64,000 nucleotides of DNA from Streptomyces sp. R21. GTDB taxonomy: Bacteria > Actinomycetota > Actinomycetes > Streptomycetales > Streptomycetaceae. The number at the start of each line of letters is the position of its first letter. Position 1 is the first letter of the stretch. The stretch is from contig NZ_CP163435.1 in the NCBI RefSeq assembly GCF_041051975.1, positions 4,712,001 to 4,776,000 on the forward strand, written 5' to 3'. This document shows positions 17,178 to 26,091 of the stretch, in pieces. The notes beneath the pieces were generated by a model, which worked only from the letters and a program-made list of their open reading frames with translations, was not told the DNA's origin and made no database searches. Position numbers and translations under genes: made by a program.

Positions 17178-19472
17178 ATGCCAAAGAAGCGCTCGGGCGG
17201 TGGTCTGTCGCCAACGCAGCAGGCCGCCAAGTTCCTCGGTGTCAGTGTGCTCGCGGGAGCCGTCATGGCCGGGATCGCGCTGCCTGCGGCGGGTGCCCTG
17301 GGTCTCGCGGCCAAGGGATCGGTCAAGGGGTTCGACGAGATCCCCGACAACCTGAAGAGCCCGTCGCTGAGCCAGCGCACCACGATCCTGGACAACCAGG
17401 GCGGCCAGATCGCCACGGTCTACTCACGCGACCGCACGATCGTCGACCTCAAGGACATGTCGCCGTACATGCAGAAGGCGATCGTCGCGATCGAGGACTC
17501 GCGGTACTACGAACACGGCGCGGTGGACCTCAAGGGCATCCTGCGCGCGGTGAACCAGAACGCGCAGAACGGCGGAGTGGCCCAGGGCGCCTCCACGCTG
17601 ACGCAGCAGCTCGTGAAGAACTACTTCGTCGAGGAGGCCGGCGACGACCCGACGAAGGTCGCCGAGGCCACCCAGCAGACCCTCGGGCGCAAGATCCGCG
17701 AGCTGAAGTACGCGATCCAGCTCGAGGAGAAGCTCGGCAAGAAGAAGATCCTCGAGAACTACCTGAACATCACGTTCTTCGGCGAGCAGGCCTATGGCGT
17801 CGAGGCCGCCGCCCACCGGTACTTCTCCAAGCCGGCCAAGGACCTGAACCTCCAGGAGTCGGCGCTGCTCGCGGGCATCGTCCAGTCGCCCAGCCGGTAC
17901 GACCCGGTCAACGACGAGGCGGAGGCCACCAAGCGCCGCAACACGGTGCTCCAGCGCATGGCCGAGACGCACGACATCTCGCAGCAGGAGGCCGACAAGG
18001 CCAAGGAGAAGCCGCTCGGGCTGCACGTCAGCAAGCCGAAGAACGGCTGCATCACGGCGGTCAAGGGCGCCGGCTTCTTCTGCGACTACGTGCGTGAGGT
18101 GTTCCTGAGCGACCCGGTCTTCGGCAAGTCCAAGGAGGCGCGGGCCAAGATCTGGAACCAGGGCGGCCTGACCATCCGTACGACGCTCGACCCGCAGTCG
18201 CAGAAGTCGGCGCAGGCGTCGATCAAGGAACACGTCAACAAGAGCGACGACGTGGCGACCGCCGCCACCATCGTCGAGCCCGGCACCGGCAAGATCCTCG
18301 CCATGGGCCAGTCCCGTCCGTACGGCTTCGGCAAGCACGAGACGCAGATCAACCTGTCCGTGAACAAGGACATGGGCGGCGGTGCGGGCTACCAGCCGGG
18401 TTCGACGTTCAAGCCGATCGTGGCCGCGGCCGCCATAGAGGGCGGCAAGTCTGCGACCCAGCAGTACTCGTCGCCGTACGAGATGGAGTACCCGAGCCCG
18501 ATCTCGGCCTGTGACGGCAGGATCTGGAAGAACGACCCGAGCGACCCGGCGAAGCTCAGCAACGAGAACGAGTCGGAGCACGGCCCGTACGGCATGAAGG
18601 AAGCGACCGCCAAGTCGGTCAACACCTACTACGTGCAGCTCATCAGCGACATCGGCATCTGCCCGGCCACCGAGATGGCCGCGAAGATGGGTGCGGACCG
18701 GGCGGACGGCCGGAAGATGGACCAGGCTCCGTCGATCGCCCTGGGCACCCAGGAGATGTCGCCGCTGACGATGGCGAACGCATACGCGACGTTCGCCTCG
18801 CGCGGCATGTACTGCACGCCGATCGCCATCGAGTCGATCAGCCAGGTCGTCGGCGGCGCGAAGAAGTCCCTGGAGGTCCCCAAGTCGACCTGCTCGCGGG
18901 CGATGTCGGAGACAACCGCCGACACGGTCAGCACGCTCCTGAAGGGCGTGGTCGAGGACGGTACGGGCCAGCAGGCGGGCCTCGGCAGCCGCCCGAGCGC
19001 GGGTAAGACCGGTACGACGGACTCCCGCTACGCGGCCTGGTTCGTCGGCTACACGCCGAACATGGCGGGCGCGGTCTGGGTCGGCGACCCCGCGCACAAG
19101 CGGCGGATGACCGAGATCAGCATCGGCGGCGTCTACCACGCCAAGGTCTACGGCGGTGAGGTCCCCGGACCGATCTGGCGCGACATGATGACCGGCGCCC
19201 TGGACGGCAGGCCCGCCCCCGACTTCAACCTCGTCAACATCCCGGACCCCGAGAAGAGCAAGGGCCGCGACGACGGCGACAACGGGGACCACCACGGCAA
19301 CGGCAACGGCAACGGGAACGGCAACGGCGACAACGGGGGCCAGACCGACGGCGGGACGGACGGCGGCACCGACGGCGGCACGTTCCCGACGCCCACCTTC
19401 TCGCTCCCTGACGGCTTCATTCAGGGGCAGTCGAACGGCGGGAACGGGAATGGCGGAGGCAACGGTCCCTGA
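17178..19472 (+). CDS. Class A penicillin-binding protein (glycosyltransferase/transpeptidase)
   Basis: A 764-residue bifunctional peptidoglycan synthase. One transmembrane helix lies at about residues 18-45. The GT51 glycosyltransferase shows EDSRYYEHGAVD (catalytic Glu106) and GGVAQGASTLTQQLVKNYF. The transpeptidase has the active-site STFK (Ser409-Lys412), SVN (480-482) and KTGT (610-613). The C-terminal 80 residues are low complexity, with Gly-Asn and TDGG repeats, probably a flexible extracellular tail. No strong Shine-Dalgarno is visible. It is monocistronic, ending at a large hairpin. Confidence 0.93.
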   Translation: MPKKRSGGGLSPTQQAAKFLGVSVLAGAVMAGIALPAAGALGLAAKGSVKGFDEIPDNLKSPSLSQRTTILDNQGGQIATVYSRDRTIVDLKDMSPYMQKAIVAIEDSRYYEHGAVDLKGILRAVNQNAQNGGVAQGASTLTQQLVKNYFVEEAGDDPTKVAEATQQTLGRKIRELKYAIQLEEKLGKKKILENYLNITFFGEQAYGVEAAAHRYFSKPAKDLNLQESALLAGIVQSPSRYDPVNDEAEATKRRNTVLQRMAETHDISQQEADKAKEKPLGLHVSKPKNGCITAVKGAGFFCDYVREVFLSDPVFGKSKEARAKIWNQGGLTIRTTLDPQSQKSAQASIKEHVNKSDDVATAATIVEPGTGKILAMGQSRPYGFGKHETQINLSVNKDMGGGAGYQPGSTFKPIVAAAAIEGGKSATQQYSSPYEMEYPSPISACDGRIWKNDPSDPAKLSNENESEHGPYGMKEATAKSVNTYYVQLISDIGICPATEMAAKMGADRADGRKMDQAPSIALGTQEMSPLTMANAYATFASRGMYCTPIAIESISQVVGGAKKSLEVPKSTCSRAMSETTADTVSTLLKGVVEDGTGQQAGLGSRPSAGKTGTTDSRYAAWFVGYTPNMAGAVWVGDPAHKRRMTEISIGGVYHAKVYGGEVPGPIWRDMMTGALDGRPAPDFNLVNIPDPEKSKGRDDGDNGDHHGNGNGNGNGNGDNGGQTDGGTDGGTDGGTFPTPTFSLPDGFIQGQSNGGNGNGGGNGP

Positions 19473-19527
19473 TCGTTCCCGATCGCCCCTGGTACCGGGC
19501 GTAGGGGACATTCCGGATAGTGCGGTT

Positions 19528-19574
19528 ACGGCGGTGGGGGCGCCCCTTGCATCAAGGGGCGCCCCCACCGCCGT
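19528..19574. terminator. Bidirectional hairpin terminator
   Basis: A perfect 22-bp inverted repeat (19528-19549 with 19553-19574) with a 3-nt loop lies between the converging penicillin-binding protein and YqeY genes. Confidence 0.85.
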
Positions 19575-19593
19575 ACATGTGCGAGAAGTCGGC

Positions 19594-20061
19594 TCAGGCG
19601 CCCGCGAGGAGCTGCTTGACCAGGGCGGCGACCCGGCCGCCCTCGGCCAGACCGGCCACCTTCGGGTTCACGATCTTCATCACCTGGCCCATGGCGCGCG
19701 GCCCCTCGGCGCCCGCGGCCCTGGCGTCCTCGACGGCCTGGGCGACGATCTGCTGGAGCTCCTCGTCGGACAGCTGCTTGGGGAGGTACGCGGCGAGGAT
19801 CTCGCCCTCCGCCTTCTCGCGCTCGGCCGACTCGGCGCGACCGCCCTGGGCGAAGGCGTCGGCGGCCTCACGACGCTTCTTCGCCTCCTTGGTGATCACC
19901 TTCTGCACCTCGTCGTCGGAGAGCTCGCGCTTCGTCGTGCCCGCGACCTCCTCCTTGGTGATCGCGGTGAGGGTCAGCCGGAGCGTCGAGGAGCGGAGCT
20001 CGTCGCGCTCCTTGATGGCGGCGTTGAGGTCTGCCTGCAGCTTCGACTTGAGGTTGGTCAT
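19594..20061 (-). CDS. GatB/YqeY domain protein
   Basis: A 155-residue protein of the YqeY family, related to the tRNA-binding C-terminal domain of GatB. Motifs include SSTLRLTLTAITKEEV, AAYLPKQLSDEEL and GQVMKIVNPKVAG. The family is often linked to tRNA-dependent amidation, but its free-standing role is unproven. The ATG at 20061 begins MTNLKSKLQADL, as in homologues. The divergent metallophosphoesterase gene begins about 165 bases away. Confidence 0.9.
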   Translation of the reverse strand: MTNLKSKLQADLNAAIKERDELRSSTLRLTLTAITKEEVAGTTKRELSDDEVQKVITKEAKKRREAADAFAQGGRAESAEREKAEGEILAAYLPKQLSDEELQQIVAQAVEDARAAGAEGPRAMGQVMKIVNPKVAGLAEGGRVAALVKQLLAGA

Positions 20062-20227
20062 GTTGCCGATTGTCGCAGGTGTGGTGAGGCGAACGCCCGT
20101 CGATTTCCCGGCCGGGGAGGGAGGTGGGAGCGCGCGAGGGGACGGAGGAGGCACCGTGGCGCCTTGGTTGTCCCTGGTTGTCCACAGGCGGCGCATGCGG
20201 TCGTGGGCGGTCTGACACGATGGACGC

Positions 20228-21154
20228 ATGCGCGCGCGATACGGAGTACCCCTGGGAATCATGGCGGCCGGTGCCGCCGGTCTCCTCTACTCTGCGGGTT
20301 TCGAGGCCCGTTCCTTCCGGCTGCGACGGGTGACGGTTCCCGTCCTGCCCCCCGGGATGCGCCCCCTGCGTGTCCTTCAGGTCTCCGACATCCACATGGT
20401 GGGCGGCCAGTACAAGAAGCAGCGCTGGCTGCGCTCGCTGGCCGGGCTGCGCCCCGACTTCGTCATCAACACCGGGGACAACCTCTCGGACACGGAGGGC
20501 GTGCCCGAGGTGCTGGACGCGCTGGGCCCGCTGATGGAGTTCCCGGGGGCGTACGTCTTCGGTTCGAACGACTACTACGGCCCCAGGCCCCGCAACCCCG
20601 CCCGGTACCTGTTCGAGAAGGCCCAGGGCCGCCACGGTCTGAACGGCAACGCCCCCGTCGTCAACGCGGTCCACAACCCGTGGGAGGACCTGCGCGACGG
20701 CTTCGACGCGGCGGGCTGGCTGAACCTGACGAACTGCCGCGGGACGCTGAAGATCGAGGGCGCGGAGATCGAGCTGACCGGCCTCGACGACCCGCACATC
20801 AAGCGCGACCGGTACGCGCGCGTGGCGGGCGGTCCGTCCGAGGGTGCGGACTTCTCGATGGGTGTGGTGCATGCCCCGTACCTGCGCACGCTGGACGCGT
20901 TCACGGCGGACGGCTATCCGCTGGTCCTGGCCGGCCACACCCACGGCGGCCAGCTCTGCCTCCCCTTCTACGGCGCCTTCGTCACCAACTGCGATCTCGA
21001 CACGGACCGCGTGAAGGGCCTGTCCAAGCACACGGCGGAGGGCCGCACGTCGTACCTGCACGTCTCGGCGGGCTGCGGAACCAACCGCTATACGCCGGTA
21101 CGGTTCGCCTGCCCGCCGGAGGCTTCGCTGCTGACTCTCGTGGGGCGGGAGTAG
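20228..21154 (+). CDS. Membrane-anchored metallophosphoesterase
   Basis: A 308-residue calcineurin-like phosphoesterase with an N-terminal hydrophobic anchor (about residues 5-22). Metal-binding motifs are seen in order: VSDIHMVGG, NTGDNL, VFGSNDYYG and AGHTHGGQL. The family includes YkuE-like enzymes that act on lipids or nucleotides at the membrane. Histidine replaces no key ligand, although GNH(D/E) is SND here, so one ligand is altered. The start ATG at 20228 precedes the anchor directly. Confidence 0.87.
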   Translation: MRARYGVPLGIMAAGAAGLLYSAGFEARSFRLRRVTVPVLPPGMRPLRVLQVSDIHMVGGQYKKQRWLRSLAGLRPDFVINTGDNLSDTEGVPEVLDALGPLMEFPGAYVFGSNDYYGPRPRNPARYLFEKAQGRHGLNGNAPVVNAVHNPWEDLRDGFDAAGWLNLTNCRGTLKIEGAEIELTGLDDPHIKRDRYARVAGGPSEGADFSMGVVHAPYLRTLDAFTADGYPLVLAGHTHGGQLCLPFYGAFVTNCDLDTDRVKGLSKHTAEGRTSYLHVSAGCGTNRYTPVRFACPPEASLLTLVGRE

Positions 21155-21271
21155 GCGGCCGACCAGAGCGGGACCCGGTAAGGGCTGAACGGGACCCGGC
21201 AAAGGCTGAACAGGTAACCCGAGCGGCCTGCCCATATCGCCCGAATTGTCGGGTCCGCTTAGCGTGAGGGC

Positions 21272-22057
21272 ATGACCACCCCGATACCCAAGGACATACC
21301 GGACCTGCCCGCGATTACGGGCATGCCCGCGCTGATGCCGTCCGTCGTCCCCGCGTCGGCGGTGGTGGCCCCCGTGCGCCGCCCGCTGGCAGCCGCCTTC
21401 CGTCTGCTGGTCGCGCTGGTCGCGGCGGCGGGCGTGACGATCGACCTGGTCGTCGGCAGCCCGGCCCGGGTCCTGAGCTACTTCACGATCCAGAGCAACA
21501 TCCTCGTCGCCCTGGTGTTCACGCTGGCGGCGGCACGGGCATGGACGGCCCGCCGCCCGCTGCCCCCGCTGGTGACGGGCGGCACGCTGCTGTTCATCGT
21601 GACCACGGGCCTGGTCTACCACCTGATCCTGGCGTCCGAGTCGAGCCCGTTCTCCATGACGGGCGAGGGAGCCACCCTCACGGGCTGGCCGGCACTCGCC
21701 AACCAGATCCTCCACACGGTGACCCCGATCGCGGCGCTCCTGGACTGGCTGCTCCTGACCAGCCCACCCCCACTGGCGCTGCGCCACGCGACGGCCTGGC
21801 TCCTCTACCCCCTCGCCTACCTGGCCTTCTCCCTGGCGAGAGGAGAACTGCTCCCCTCCGGAACCGCGGCCCGCTACCTCTACCCGTTCCTCGACGTCGA
21901 CCAGCACGGCTACAAGAGCGTCCTTGGCAACGCCCTCCTCCTCGGCCTCGCCATCTACGCCCTGGCCCTCCTCCTCATCGCCCTCGACCACATCCGCCCC
22001 GACCCCATCCGCCGCCGCGCCAAAACCGGATTTCGCCTCCGGCCACCGGTGGGCTAA
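21272..22057 (+). CDS. Pr6Pr-family membrane protein
   Basis: A 261-residue integral membrane protein with about six hydrophobic helices. The pattern SYFTIQSNILVALVF near residue 70, WQ-type turns and a C-terminal segment with LDVDQHGY and a charged tail fit the Pr6Pr/FAR-17a/AIG1-like family found in actinobacteria. The function is unknown. The ATG at 21272 is the first in frame, and a proline-rich 35-residue N-terminus precedes the first helix. It is the last core gene before the tRNA-Pro gene. Confidence 0.75.
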   Translation: MTTPIPKDIPDLPAITGMPALMPSVVPASAVVAPVRRPLAAAFRLLVALVAAAGVTIDLVVGSPARVLSYFTIQSNILVALVFTLAAARAWTARRPLPPLVTGGTLLFIVTTGLVYHLILASESSPFSMTGEGATLTGWPALANQILHTVTPIAALLDWLLLTSPPPLALRHATAWLLYPLAYLAFSLARGELLPSGTAARYLYPFLDVDQHGYKSVLGNALLLGLAIYALALLLIALDHIRPDPIRRRAKTGFRLRPPVG

Positions 22058-22099
22058 AGTAAACGACGTCGCCGCGACAAGCAGGACAAGCAGCGACAT

Positions 22100-22173
22100 C
22101 GGGGTGTAGCGCAGCTTGGCAGCGCGCTTCGTTCGGGACGAAGAGGTCGTGGGTTCAAATCCCGCCACCCCGA
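22100..22173 (+). tRNA. tRNA-Pro (anticodon CGG)
   Basis: A 74-base cloverleaf: acceptor CGGGGTG/CACCCCG, D arm GCGC-loop-GCGC, anticodon stem CTTCG/CGAAG around loop TTCGGGA (anticodon CGG, reading CCG), and T arm with GGTTCAAATCC. CCA is not encoded. The 3' half of such genes is a frequent integration site for actinobacterial elements, and everything downstream of it in this window is accessory. Confidence 0.95.
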
Positions 22174-22190
22174 CAGCTGTATCACCAGGT

Positions 22191-22225
22191 CAGGGGCCTG
22201 ATCCGCTTAGCGGGTCGGGCCCCTG
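22191..22225 (+). terminator. Hairpin after tRNA-Pro
   Basis: An outer 8-bp stem (CAGGGGCC/GGCCCCTG) encloses a second small stem (TCCGC/GCGGG). It starts 18 bases after the tRNA and would end the tRNA transcript. Confidence 0.65.
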
Positions 22226-22686
22226 AGTGGTTCCTGGAGATGGCTTGGGAGAAATCTGGGAGAAGATCTTGGTCCGGGTCTCCCAGCGAGCAGCAGCCGC
22301 ACCCACCTGACCACCACATCCCCACACCCCTCTCATGTGCGCGTTCGTGAACTGGGCGCCATGCGCTCGGGAGTCGTGCTTCTGATTCGTCTCGGCAATC
22401 CGGCTGAACACCAGACGACCTCCCTGGACAACCGCCCGCCGCCTCGCGACGGTCTTGACCGGGCGCATCCAACGCCTCAGTTCCAGTCCGGCATCGGCGC
22501 ATATTGCGCGGATACGCGCCTCCATGCGCCCTCGCATGCACCCTCCTTGCGCCCCGCGCTCCCCTCCTACGGTCATGGAACAGCGAGGGCCGGAATGAAG
22601 TCCGACCCCGACGGGAGCAAGGTGCGGCAGATAGCCGCACCGACCTGACGTCGGCCGGATCTGCCCGCCTTGGGGGATGGGGCGGT
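22226..22686. other. Gap after tRNA-Pro with a possible remnant frame
   Basis: About 460 bases without a secure gene. A minus-strand frame (22190-22576) encodes MEARIRAICADAGLEL and ends WETRTKIFSQIS... next to the tRNA. That could be a small hypothetical gene or the decayed C-terminus of an integrase that once used the tRNA. I cannot decide. The promoter of the restriction-modification gene should lie at the right end. Confidence 0.3.
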
Positions 22687-25600
22687 ATGAGTGCCCGACG
22701 CAGGATCCATGACAGCTTCGAACAGGCAGTCCAGGCCGCTGTGTCCGCGTTTGGAGCGGAGGTCACGCCGAAGCTGAGAGGCAGCGGGTGGCAGGAGGAC
22801 CAGCTCCGGGGACCGCTGGAGAACATGATCCGGTCTGTATGCCGTGGCCTCGGTCTGGACGTCACCCTCATCGGCGAGGTACCGCTCGTCGACATGGGAG
22901 CCCGCCCTGACTATGCGGTTGAGGTCGGCGGCGCTCTCGTCGGTTACATCGAGCTCAAGAAGCCGGGCACCCAGGCCGACCCGTCCGTCTACACAGGCCG
23001 CAACGCCGGGCAGTGGGCGAAACTACGGCTGCTGGCCAACGTACTGCTCTGTGACGGCAACGAGTTTTCTGTCCACCAGCAGGGCCAACAGGTTGGAGAA
23101 GTGGCCTACCTGCGCGGCTCGGTCCTCACCTCCGGCGCCCGGCTTGCTCCCGCCGACGGGGCGCTTGCGCGGGTGTTGTACGACTTCCTGACCTGGGAGC
23201 CGCAGACGCCCCGCACCACGAGCCAGCTCATCCGAGCAGTCGCAGGACTGTGCCAACTGCTGTCGGAAGAGGTCGGTGAGGCGATCGCGCAGGAAAAGAG
23301 CCGACGCCGCCTGCCAGCCTTTACAAAGCTGGCCAAGGACTGGCGCCACTTGCTGTTCCCGGAGGCGACCGACGCCGAATTCATCGAACAGTACGGTCAA
23401 GCCGTCGTGTTCGCGCTTCTGCTCGCTCGGGTGGAGGAAATCACCTTCGAGGGCGAGACCATGCACAGTATCGCCGCGAAGCTGGGCAAGAAGCACTCAC
23501 TTATGGGCCAGGCGCTGGATGTCCTCGCCGGAGACTCGGTCGCGGGACTCTCCACCACCCTCAACACACTGCTCCGTGTCATCGGGGCGGTCAGATGGGA
23601 CGTGCTGGACGACGGAACAGGCGATGCCTACTTCCTGCTCTACGAACACTTCCTTCAGATTTACGACCCTGAGCTGCGGATACGTACAGGCTCGTACTAC
23701 ACACCACATGGCGTCGTCTCGGCCATGGCCCGGCTGGTCGAGGACGTCCTGAGGCGGGAGGGCTTCCATATTCCTTCCGGCTTCGCCTCCCCTGATGTGG
23801 TCCTTGTCGATCCGGCCATGGGCACCGGCACCTTCCTGCTGTCGGCACTGGAGCTCGCTGCCGAGACGATCGCTGAAGAAGAGGGACCAGGCGCGGTGGG
23901 CCCCCGCCTGCGAGAGATGGTGGGGCGTCGACTGGTCGGTTTCGAGATGCAGGTCGGCCCGTTCGCCGTCGCAGAACTGCGCATGCACGCCATGCTCAAG
24001 AAGTACGGGTCCGCGGCCCCCGCCCAGGGACTCAGGCTGTTGGTGGCCGATGCCCTGGACAGCCCGACAGCTGAGTTCAACTGGATCCCCCACACCTACC
24101 GAGCACTCGCAGAATCCCGCCGCCAGGCCAACCAGGTAAAGAGAGACGAGCGTGTCATGGTCGTCATGGGCAACCCGCCCCACGACGCCGTGAAACGAGG
24201 TGCGGGCAAGTGGGTGGAGCGAGGGGAACCCGAGGCGGACATCCCTGCCCCGCTGGGGGCCTTCCGGCAACCCGGTAACGGCAGGTACGAGTCGAAGATC
24301 GCCAACCTCTACGTCTACTTCTGGCGTTGGGCCACCTGGAAGGTCTTCGACGCACACGACGACGTACCTTTCGGCGTGGTCGCGCTGATCACGCCTAAGG
24401 CATGGCTCAAAGGGCGGGCGTTCGACGGAATGCGGCGCTATCTGCGTGAAACGGCCGACGAGGGCTGGATCATCGACCTGTCGCCGGAGGGCCACCGAGC
24501 TGATGTCGCGACCCGCATATTCCCCGAGGTCGCGCAGGAGCTGTGCATCGCGATCTTCGTACGATGGCGGAACAGCCCCAGGCCGCGGACAGAGCAGCAG
24601 ACCGCAAAGGTAAGGCACCTCAAGGTCGCCGGGCGCCGCGACGAGAAGATCGAACGTCTGGCGGCCCTCAGGCTCGACGACTCCGAATGGCGCGGGTGCG
24701 CCACAGGCAAGACGGATCCTTTCCTGCCGCCCGGCAGCGACCTGTGGGAGTCGTGCCCGCAGCTGAGAGATCTGATGCCGTGGTCGTCACGTGGCGTCAC
24801 GCCTGGGCGGATGTGGGTCTATGCACCGGATGAGGAGACGCTTCAGAGGCGATGGCAGCGCTTGCTCGCTGCGGATACCGAGCGACGCGCCGAGATGCTC
24901 GGACACTCTGGTGAGCGAACGCCTGCGGACAATGTTCCGCCCTTGCCAGGGGTCGCATCTCACGAACGGATACCACTCGCGGCCGAACACAGGACAAGCC
25001 CTCAAACGGTACGCATCGGATTCCGATCATTCGACCGGCAATATGTACTGCCGGACAGCCGATTGATGGAGCGAGGCAGGGCGGACCTTTGGCGAGTCCG
25101 CAGCGACCGCCAGATCTACACCATCGAGCAGAACGCCCACCCGGTGGTCAACGGGCCAGCGCTAGTCTTCAGCGCCCTCATTCCCGACATGGACTATTTC
25201 AACAACCGCAGCGGTTGCGCCCGTCCTCTCTACCGCAACGCCGCCGGCACGCTGCCCAACGTCACGCCCGGTCTACTCCCCCTGCTCGCCAGGCGGTTCG
25301 GAGTACCGGTCGTCGCTGAAGACCTCCTGGCCTACGTTGCCGCACTCGCGTCCCATCCGGAGTACACGGCCCGATTCCAGGGAGACCTCGAAGTCCCTGG
25401 CCCGCGCATACCCCTCACCGCTGACCTCTGTCTGTGGGAGCAGGCGGTTGCCATCGGCCAGCGGGTCCTGTGGCTGCACACCTACGGCGAGCGGTATGCC
25501 GACGAGACAGCCGGGAGGCCGTACCGCAGGGTATTCCTGCCACGCGACCGCCCCCGATGCGTCGCGGAGATTCCGGACGATACGGAAGCCATGCCGGAGA

Positions 25601-26007
25601 AGTTGGCGTACGACCCCGTGACACAGGACCTGTGGGTCGGCAGTGGACGGATCAGTCCGGTGCCTCTCGCGGTCCGGGAGTACGAAGTGTCCGGGATGAA
25701 CGTTCTCGACAAGTGGTTTGGCTACCGCCGAAGGAACCCCGCCGGCAAGCGACGCCTCGAACTGGACCATGAGTTCGCTCGGCGCTGGCTTCCCTCATGG
25801 ACCACGGAACTGCTGGAGCTGCTGAACGTCCTCGGCCTGCTCGTGCAGGGGGAGCCGGCACAGGCCGACCTCTTCAATGAGGTGTGCGCGGGCCAACTGA
25901 TCACGGTGGCAGATCTGACCACGGCGGGCGTCCTTCCCGTGCCCACAGAGGCGACCAAGGCGCTGAAGGCGACATCGGACGCGGGCGACGCACTATTCGA
26001 CCTGTGA
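22687..26007 (+). CDS. Single-chain restriction-modification enzyme (nuclease plus N6-adenine methylase)
   Basis: A 1106-residue protein. Residues 70-95 show a PD-(D/E)XK nuclease core (D75, then E89-L-K91 in GYIELKKPG). The gamma-class adenine methylase has YTP (338-340), motif I DPAMGTGTF (375-383) and motif IV NPPH (496-499), a variant of NPPY/F. The last 600 residues should contain the target-recognition domain. It resembles type ISP/IIG enzymes, but I see no DEAD-box helicase between nuclease and methylase as in LlaBIII, so cleavage without long translocation is inferred. It needs no partner gene. The ATG at 22687 was chosen by domain start. Confidence 0.82.
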   Translation: MSARRRIHDSFEQAVQAAVSAFGAEVTPKLRGSGWQEDQLRGPLENMIRSVCRGLGLDVTLIGEVPLVDMGARPDYAVEVGGALVGYIELKKPGTQADPSVYTGRNAGQWAKLRLLANVLLCDGNEFSVHQQGQQVGEVAYLRGSVLTSGARLAPADGALARVLYDFLTWEPQTPRTTSQLIRAVAGLCQLLSEEVGEAIAQEKSRRRLPAFTKLAKDWRHLLFPEATDAEFIEQYGQAVVFALLLARVEEITFEGETMHSIAAKLGKKHSLMGQALDVLAGDSVAGLSTTLNTLLRVIGAVRWDVLDDGTGDAYFLLYEHFLQIYDPELRIRTGSYYTPHGVVSAMARLVEDVLRREGFHIPSGFASPDVVLVDPAMGTGTFLLSALELAAETIAEEEGPGAVGPRLREMVGRRLVGFEMQVGPFAVAELRMHAMLKKYGSAAPAQGLRLLVADALDSPTAEFNWIPHTYRALAESRRQANQVKRDERVMVVMGNPPHDAVKRGAGKWVERGEPEADIPAPLGAFRQPGNGRYESKIANLYVYFWRWATWKVFDAHDDVPFGVVALITPKAWLKGRAFDGMRRYLRETADEGWIIDLSPEGHRADVATRIFPEVAQELCIAIFVRWRNSPRPRTEQQTAKVRHLKVAGRRDEKIERLAALRLDDSEWRGCATGKTDPFLPPGSDLWESCPQLRDLMPWSSRGVTPGRMWVYAPDEETLQRRWQRLLAADTERRAEMLGHSGERTPADNVPPLPGVASHERIPLAAEHRTSPQTVRIGFRSFDRQYVLPDSRLMERGRADLWRVRSDRQIYTIEQNAHPVVNGPALVFSALIPDMDYFNNRSGCARPLYRNAAGTLPNVTPGLLPLLARRFGVPVVAEDLLAYVAALASHPEYTARFQGDLEVPGPRIPLTADLCLWEQAVAIGQRVLWLHTYGERYADETAGRPYRRVFLPRDRPRCVAEIPDDTEAMPEKLAYDPVTQDLWVGSGRISPVPLAVREYEVSGMNVLDKWFGYRRRNPAGKRRLELDHEFARRWLPSWTTELLELLNVLGLLVQGEPAQADLFNEVCAGQLITVADLTTAGVLPVPTEATKALKATSDAGDALFDL

Positions 26008-26091
26008 GCGAAACAGCAGCCCGTTTCTACTGTCGGGCCCGTCGCTCCGGCAGAACCAGCCTGCGTAAGGAGCCTCAGGAAGCGGGACAAC

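Noticed and set aside
17424..19568. 714-residue minus-strand frame opposite the penicillin-binding protein
   Set aside because: It is a shadow of a gene with complete catalytic motifs and reads as Arg/Leu/Gly-rich nonsense.
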